Shown here one piece after another: positions 59,742 through 64,000 of a DNA stretch of 64,000 nt. Every line of letters begins with the position of its first letter. The stretch's first letter is position 1. The DNA lies in contig JBPJFY010000007.1 in NCBI GenBank assembly GCA_051208045.1, positions 155,271 through 219,270 on the forward strand, given 5' to 3'. A model generated the notes under the pieces. That model did not search any database. It worked only from the letters and a program-made list of their open reading frames with translations, and was not told where the DNA came from. Origin of the DNA: LZORAL124-50-18 sp051208045 (GTDB taxonomy: Bacteria > Pseudomonadota > Gammaproteobacteria > Pseudomonadales > Oleiphilaceae). The translations under genes were made by a program, and so were the position numbers.

Positions 59742-60759
59742 CGAAGCGGGAGGCGATAAAAAGCTGCCCAAGCTGTCGCGTGTGGACGCGGCAGCGGTGT
59801 TGTTGATGTCGTTGGGAGAGGCGGATGCCGCGCAGATTCTGAAGCACATGGGGCCGAAAGAAGTGCAGCGTGTGGGTACCGCCATGGCGGCCATGCACGA
59901 TGTCACGCAGGAACAAGTGGAAGCGGTAACGCTTGAGTTTCTGGAGGCGGTTGGTGGGCAAACCGGTCTGGGTATCGGTGCCGATGACTATATTCGTGCG
60001 ATGCTCACCCAGGCCTTGGGAGAAGAAAAAGCCGCGAGTCTGATCGATCGGATTCTGGTCGGGGGAAACACTACCGGGCTGGATACCTTGAAATGGATGG
60101 AAGCCCGTTCAGTGGCGGATGTGATTCGCTATGAGCACCCGCAGATTCAGGCCATTGTGGTGTCCTATCTTGATTCGGATCAGGCGGCCGAAGTGCTTTG
60201 CAATCTGGATGAAAAGGTGCGTTTGGATGTCATTATGCGTGTTGCCGCACTGGATTCGGTACAGCCTCAGGCGCTGCAGGAGCTGAATGATATACTGGAG
60301 AAACAGTTCTCCGGCGGATCGTCCACCAAAACGAGCAAAATTGGCGGCATAAAAGTCGCTGCAGATATTATGAACTTCATGGATACTACGATCGAAGCGG
60401 ATTTGATGGAGCAGATCAAAGAAGTGGATGCAGATTTGGGTACGGAAATTGAAGATCTGATGTTTGTGTTTGATAACCTCAAGGATGTGGACGATCGGGG
60501 CATTCAGGTGCTGCTGCGGGAAGTGTCTTCCGATGTGCTGATTCTGGCGTTGAAAGGTGCCGATGAGGAGGTGAAAGAGAAAATCTTCAAGAACATGTCC
60601 AAGCGCGCCGCCGAGCTGCTGCGTGATGATTTGGAAGCGAAAGGGCCGGTGAAAGTGAGTGAAGTGGAAACGGCTCAGAAAGACATTCTGACGATTGCCA
60701 GAAAACTGGCAGAGTCGGGCGAAATTGTACTGGGTGGCAGTGGCGAGGAAATGCTCTGA
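59734..60759 (+). CDS. fliG: Flagellar motor switch protein FliG
   Basis: A 341-aa rotor protein. The N-terminal domain binds FliF, the middle has the EHPQ motif and the C-terminal domain carries the charged torque helix with DDRGIQVLLREVSSDVL. It determines rotation direction with FliM/FliN and receives force from the stator. Confidence 0.97.
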   Translation: MTDEAGGDKKLPKLSRVDAAAVLLMSLGEADAAQILKHMGPKEVQRVGTAMAAMHDVTQEQVEAVTLEFLEAVGGQTGLGIGADDYIRAMLTQALGEEKAASLIDRILVGGNTTGLDTLKWMEARSVADVIRYEHPQIQAIVVSYLDSDQAAEVLCNLDEKVRLDVIMRVAALDSVQPQALQELNDILEKQFSGGSSTKTSKIGGIKVAADIMNFMDTTIEADLMEQIKEVDADLGTEIEDLMFVFDNLKDVDDRGIQVLLREVSSDVLILALKGADEEVKEKIFKNMSKRAAELLRDDLEAKGPVKVSEVETAQKDILTIARKLAESGEIVLGGSGEEML

Positions 60760-60798
60760 TCGTGAGCGTTACCCCGACTGACCCTGTGAGACAGTCCT

Positions 60799-61971
60799 AT
60801 GGAAAAACCTCCGCGCAGCAAAACCATCAAAGCCTCGAATCTGACGGCCTATGAGCGCTGGGAGTTGCCGGCGATGGATGAGTGCGGCAATGAAATTCGC
60901 GACGAAGAACCCGAAATCAAGCCTCTGACCGCCGACGACCTGGAGCAGATACGCCAGGATGCGCATTCTGCCGGGCATGAAGAAGGGTTCAGCGAAGGCA
61001 GAGAGGCAGGGTACCAGGCAGGGTACGACGAAGGCATTGCGGAAGGACGAACAACGGGGCTCGAACAAGGGCAGGCGCAAGGCCGAAAGGAAGCGCACGA
61101 CGCCACCGAGCGCGAAGTGCGGGAGTCATTGACTCGCCTGCAGAACATCATGGAGGAATTGCTGGACCCCATCAAGCGTCATGAGGATCAGTTGGAGCAG
61201 GCACTGCTCAACATGGTGCTCGCCATCAGTCGTGCGGTGGTGATGCGCGAAATCAAGACCGATTCCTCCCAGATTCTCTCTGTCGTCAAGGCCGCGCTGG
61301 CACTGTTACCTTCCACTCGGGCAAGTATGCGCATTCATATCCATGAACAGGATCAAGCGCTTGCCGAGCAGGCAGCCAACGCACTGGATGCGGAAGCCGT
61401 TCTCGTCGTGGATGCAGAAATCCTGCCGGGTGGCTGTCGCGTAGAAACCGCCCAGAGCGTAGTGGATTTCACGGTGGATAAGCGCTTTCAGAAAACAGTG
61501 CAAAGTCTGCTGGAGAACGCCAATCGAAAAGAGCCAGAAGAGCAGGTGCCGGAGCTGGTAGAATCCCTGAATGAAATGAGCGACCTGCACCGCAGTGTCA
61601 TGGAGGAGCCCATCGAGGTGGCTGCGCATGAACCTGCTGATGATGCTGATGAGGCTGATGAGGCTGATGAGGCTGATGAGGCTGAGAGTATTGATGTCGG
61701 CCCGGTGGAAGCAAGCGAAGCAGAAGCGCCTGAAATTGAAGGCGCAGGCGATGCCGGGGATGGGATGATGGGCGATGACGTCATGGATCTCAATGACGTC
61801 CCGGAGAATGATGAGCTTTTCGAAAGCGATGCACCGGATAAAAACCGTATTGTGACTGAACCTGAGAAAGAAGGTGACGAGGCGTCACCTGCGGAGAAAA
61901 AGCGAGTGGCGGAGGGCGAAAGGTCACGCGCATCAGTGGAGCCGGGTGAGCATGACCCAGATACTGCCTGA
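60799..61971 (+). CDS. fliH: Flagellar export protein FliH with a long acidic C-terminal tail
   Basis: A 390-aa protein. Residues ~60-100 hold the Gly-rich helix with GxxxG spacing (GHEEGFSEGREAGYQAGYDEG type) found in FliH, followed by the coiled and globular part that regulates the ATPase FliI (to about 245). Beyond this, FliH usually ends (~230-280 aa). Here ~130 extra residues, rich in Asp, Glu and Ala and including a DEA repeat, extend to the stop. The end overlaps fliI by 20 bp. The start ATG at 60799 follows fliG by 39 bp. Confidence 0.9.
   Translation: MEKPPRSKTIKASNLTAYERWELPAMDECGNEIRDEEPEIKPLTADDLEQIRQDAHSAGHEEGFSEGREAGYQAGYDEGIAEGRTTGLEQGQAQGRKEAHDATEREVRESLTRLQNIMEELLDPIKRHEDQLEQALLNMVLAISRAVVMREIKTDSSQILSVVKAALALLPSTRASMRIHIHEQDQALAEQAANALDAEAVLVVDAEILPGGCRVETAQSVVDFTVDKRFQKTVQSLLENANRKEPEEQVPELVESLNEMSDLHRSVMEEPIEVAAHEPADDADEADEADEADEAESIDVGPVEASEAEAPEIEGAGDAGDGMMGDDVMDLNDVPENDELFESDAPDKNRIVTEPEKEGDEASPAEKKRVAEGERSRASVEPGEHDPDTA
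61639..61683 (+). repeat. Five 9-bp repeats in the fliH acidic tail
   Basis: One GATGATGCT and four GATGAGGCT units in frame, encoding Asp-Asp-Ala then (Asp-Glu-Ala)4. Slippage would change tail length without a frameshift. Confidence 0.95.
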
Positions 61972-63355
61972 CCGATTCGAAAAATACCTGAAGGGGGTGC
62001 CTGAATTAGTTGCTCCTGAAATCAGTGGGCGCTTGACGCGGATGGTCGGGCTCACGCTGGAATGTGTGGGGTGCCCCATGGTCGTGGGAGATCGGTGTTT
62101 GATTTCTGCGTCTGAATCCATGCAGGTGGAAGCAGAGGTGGTCGGCTTTTCCGAAGACAAGGTCTTTCTCATGCCGCTCACTCAAATTGATGGCCTGCGC
62201 CCGGGAGCACGCGTTACGCCCATTGCAAGTGCCACGCAGATTCCCGTGGGTTTTACATTGCTGGGCCGTGTGCTGAATGGGGCGGGTCAGCCGCTGGATG
62301 GTTTGGGGCCGTTGCAACCAGAGGCCCATGTGCCCATGACAGGCGAGATTATTAATCCGCTTCGGCGTGCGCCGATTCGCGCCCATTTGGATGTCGGTAT
62401 TCGCGCCATCAACAGTGTGCTCTGTGTGGGCGTCGGGCAGCGGCTGGGCTTGTTTGCTGGCAGCGGCGTGGGTAAGAGTATGCTGCTCGGCATGATGACC
62501 CGTTTTACCGATGCGGATATCACGGTGGTGGGCTTGATCGGTGAGCGAGGTCGCGAAGTCAAAGAATTTATTGAAGACATCCTGGGAGAGGAAGGTCTGG
62601 CGCGTTCTGTGGTGGTTGCTTCGCCCGCCGATGACTCACCGTTAATGCGATTGCGCGCCTCCATGCTCACCACACGTATTGCGGAATACTTCCGGGATCA
62701 GGGAAAAAAAGTGTTGTTGCTGATGGACTCACTGACCCGTTTTGCACAGGCGCAACGGGAAATTGCCTTGGCTGTGGGTGAACCGCCTGCCACCAAAGGC
62801 TATCCACCGTCCGTGTTTGCCAAGATTCCCCAGTTAGTCGAGCGTGCCGGTAACGGTATGCCCGGCGGCGGTTCAATTACCGCGTTCTACACAGTATTGA
62901 CGGAAGGCGACGATCAGCAGGACCCCATTGCGGATGCTTCCCGGGCGATTTTGGATGGCCATATTGTGTTGTCCCGTGCACTGGCGGAAGAAGGCCATTA
63001 CCCGGCCATTGATGTGGAAGCATCGATTAGTCGTGTGATGCCACAAATTGTGCCCCCTGAGCATTTAAAAGCCGCTCAGGCCTTCAAGCAGGCGATGGCC
63101 AAATTTAATCAGACCAAGGATCTGTTGAGTGTGGGGGCGTATGTGCCGGGGGCGGACCCGGATACCGATTTCGCCATCGAACGCATGCCGCATATGCGGC
63201 GCTTTTTGCAGCAAGGGCTGGGCGAAAGTGCCCGATTTGATGAAAGCGCAGTTCAGCTCAAACAGGTCATTGCCCGGGAATCCAAGCCCCAGCAGGCACA
63301 GCAGACTCGAATCCAGCCGGTGATAGGCGGGCGTGGCGGCCCGGGAGCAGGGTGA
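61952..63355 (+). CDS. fliI: Flagellar export ATPase FliI
   Basis: A 467-aa F1-beta-like ATPase that powers unfolding and release of export substrates. Walker A AGSGVGKS at 169-176, Walker B LLLMDSLTRFA and the PPATKGYPPSVFA stretch are present. The ATG at 61952 lies inside the end of fliH (GTGAGC before it); a longer frame from 61874 has no ribosome site and an atypical N-terminus. Confidence 0.96.
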   Translation: MTQILPDRFEKYLKGVPELVAPEISGRLTRMVGLTLECVGCPMVVGDRCLISASESMQVEAEVVGFSEDKVFLMPLTQIDGLRPGARVTPIASATQIPVGFTLLGRVLNGAGQPLDGLGPLQPEAHVPMTGEIINPLRRAPIRAHLDVGIRAINSVLCVGVGQRLGLFAGSGVGKSMLLGMMTRFTDADITVVGLIGERGREVKEFIEDILGEEGLARSVVVASPADDSPLMRLRASMLTTRIAEYFRDQGKKVLLLMDSLTRFAQAQREIALAVGEPPATKGYPPSVFAKIPQLVERAGNGMPGGGSITAFYTVLTEGDDQQDPIADASRAILDGHIVLSRALAEEGHYPAIDVEASISRVMPQIVPPEHLKAAQAFKQAMAKFNQTKDLLSVGAYVPGADPDTDFAIERMPHMRRFLQQGLGESARFDESAVQLKQVIARESKPQQAQQTRIQPVIGGRGGPGAG

Positions 63356-63361
63356 TAGTGC

Positions 63362-63805
63362 ATGCCTAAACGCTCGGAACGACTCAGTGTGGTGCTGGAA
63401 CTGACCGTGCGGAAGGAAAAATCCGCGCTGGATGCATTGGCCAAGGCGCAAAATGCCCTGCGCATGGAGCAGGAGCGTTATACGCAGCTCGAAATCTACA
63501 TGCGTGATTACCAGGAAAAGATTCGGGGGGATGGGGCGCAACTGCATGTCTCACTTTACGCGAATTATCAGAACTTTATGCAGCAGCTGGGTGTCGCGCT
63601 CGCCCAGCAGGAAAAAAAACTGCAGGTGATGAAGCAGCAGGTTGGTGTGTGTACTCAAGCCTGGCGGCTTGCGCACGAAAAAACCAAGGGAATGCAGGAT
63701 CACATCCATCAATGCCGACAGCAAGAGCAGCGGGAACAATCCAAAAGCGAGCAAAAAATGCTCGATGAGTTTTCCCAGCTGAGCCACCGCTATCGTGACC
63801 ACTGA
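63362..63805 (+). CDS. fliJ: Flagellar export chaperone FliJ
   Basis: A 147-aa protein that is almost entirely two long coiled-coil helices, the FliJ fold related to the F1 gamma subunit. It bridges FliI and the export gate FlhA. It begins 6 bp after fliI. fliK, which usually follows in Pseudomonas, is not reached within the 195 bp left. Confidence 0.9.
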   Translation: MPKRSERLSVVLELTVRKEKSALDALAKAQNALRMEQERYTQLEIYMRDYQEKIRGDGAQLHVSLYANYQNFMQQLGVALAQQEKKLQVMKQQVGVCTQAWRLAHEKTKGMQDHIHQCRQQEQREQSKSEQKMLDEFSQLSHRYRDH

Positions 63806-64000
63806 GCCCTGAGCAGCCATTTTCTGTCGGACCGCTCTCCACGCCTCCATTTTTCGCATATTTCACATTTCAGGCTAGGAGCCTGTCGGACTTAAGTGCG
63901 CGATTGCTGCACAGTGCGTTTCCTGACTGTAATTGAACGGAAAAAGCAGATTGCAAACCTACTTAGCCTCTTGATACGCATTTCACGTCCCTCAACGAGC
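63806..64000. other. Region after fliJ, no gene seen
   Basis: The last 195 bp have no credible frame. CTGTCGGAC occurs twice (63824-63832 and 63883-63891). The second lies in a GGAGCCTGTCGGACTTAAG stretch that looks like a conserved mobile-element or repeat end, but I cannot assign it. Confidence 0.35.

Overview
The window reads as a chromosome segment of a motile, facultatively denitrifying gammaproteobacterium, probably marine and related to Pseudomonas, Marinobacter or Hahella in the broad sense. This rests on gene order and protein families: nirN-norCB-norD, pepA-holC-valS divergent from lptFG, alaS-lysC-csrA-tRNA-Ser-tRNA-Arg, a sodium-pump oxaloacetate decarboxylase (oadGAB), fleQ-fleSR-fliEFGHIJ, an EfpL-type factor, Syd, and a lipase with its foldase. 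I cannot name the genus from sequence alone. No rRNA, CRISPR array, prophage or intact insertion sequence is visible.

Region by region. 1-6.5 kb: end of a denitrification cluster (nirN, norC, norB, a membrane polyferredoxin, norD). norCB has a textbook FNR/Dnr box, and three tandem 16-bp repeats precede the polyferredoxin gene. 6.6-9.8 kb: small accessory genes (Uma2 nuclease-like, DUF6279 lipoprotein, YciI-like, membrane hemerythrin with its own FNR/Dnr box, TerB-like). 9.8-11.8 kb: methionine salvage genes mtnB-mtnD-mtnC. 11.8-17.5 kb: a eukaryote-like signalling neighbourhood: an FHA protein preceded by four 16-bp tandem repeats, a small gene that looks frameshifted, a zinc-ribbon/Ser-Thr kinase/TPR protein and a Tat-exported M48 protease lipoprotein. 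17.6-32 kb: efpL, two ketopantoate-reductase-like genes, a lytic-transglycosylase-like lipoprotein, lipase foldase facing its lipase (lipase promoter looks sigma-54 dependent), EAL-HDOD protein, a carotenoid-desaturase-like flavoprotein divergent from a PadR regulator with a perfect palindrome between them, a glycosyltransferase, Syd and a chemoreceptor.

32-46 kb: housekeeping block valS, holC, pepA / lptF, lptG; two AT-richer unknown genes; an RDD protein; a DUF5610 protein behind a near-consensus sigma-28 promoter; alaS; lysC. 47-51.6 kb: csrA, two tRNA genes and oadGAB. 52-64 kb: flagellar regulation and basal body/export genes (fliT-like, fleQ, fleS, fleR, fliE, fliF, fliG, fliH, fliI, fliJ), with sigma-54 promoters in front of fleSR and fliE, matching the Pseudomonas/Vibrio cascade in which FleQ turns on fleSR and FleR helps turn on later genes.

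I found no single large unknown system. The signals most worth following are regulatory: two unrelated arrays of 16-bp tandem repeats, a sigma-28 promoter on a gene of unknown function, a sigma-54 lipase promoter, an FNR-type hemerythrin promoter, and an unexplained minus-strand terminator between oadB and the flagellar genes. The FHA/kinase/M48 neighbourhood is the best candidate for an under-described signalling module. All family names come from reading the proteins, not from database searches.
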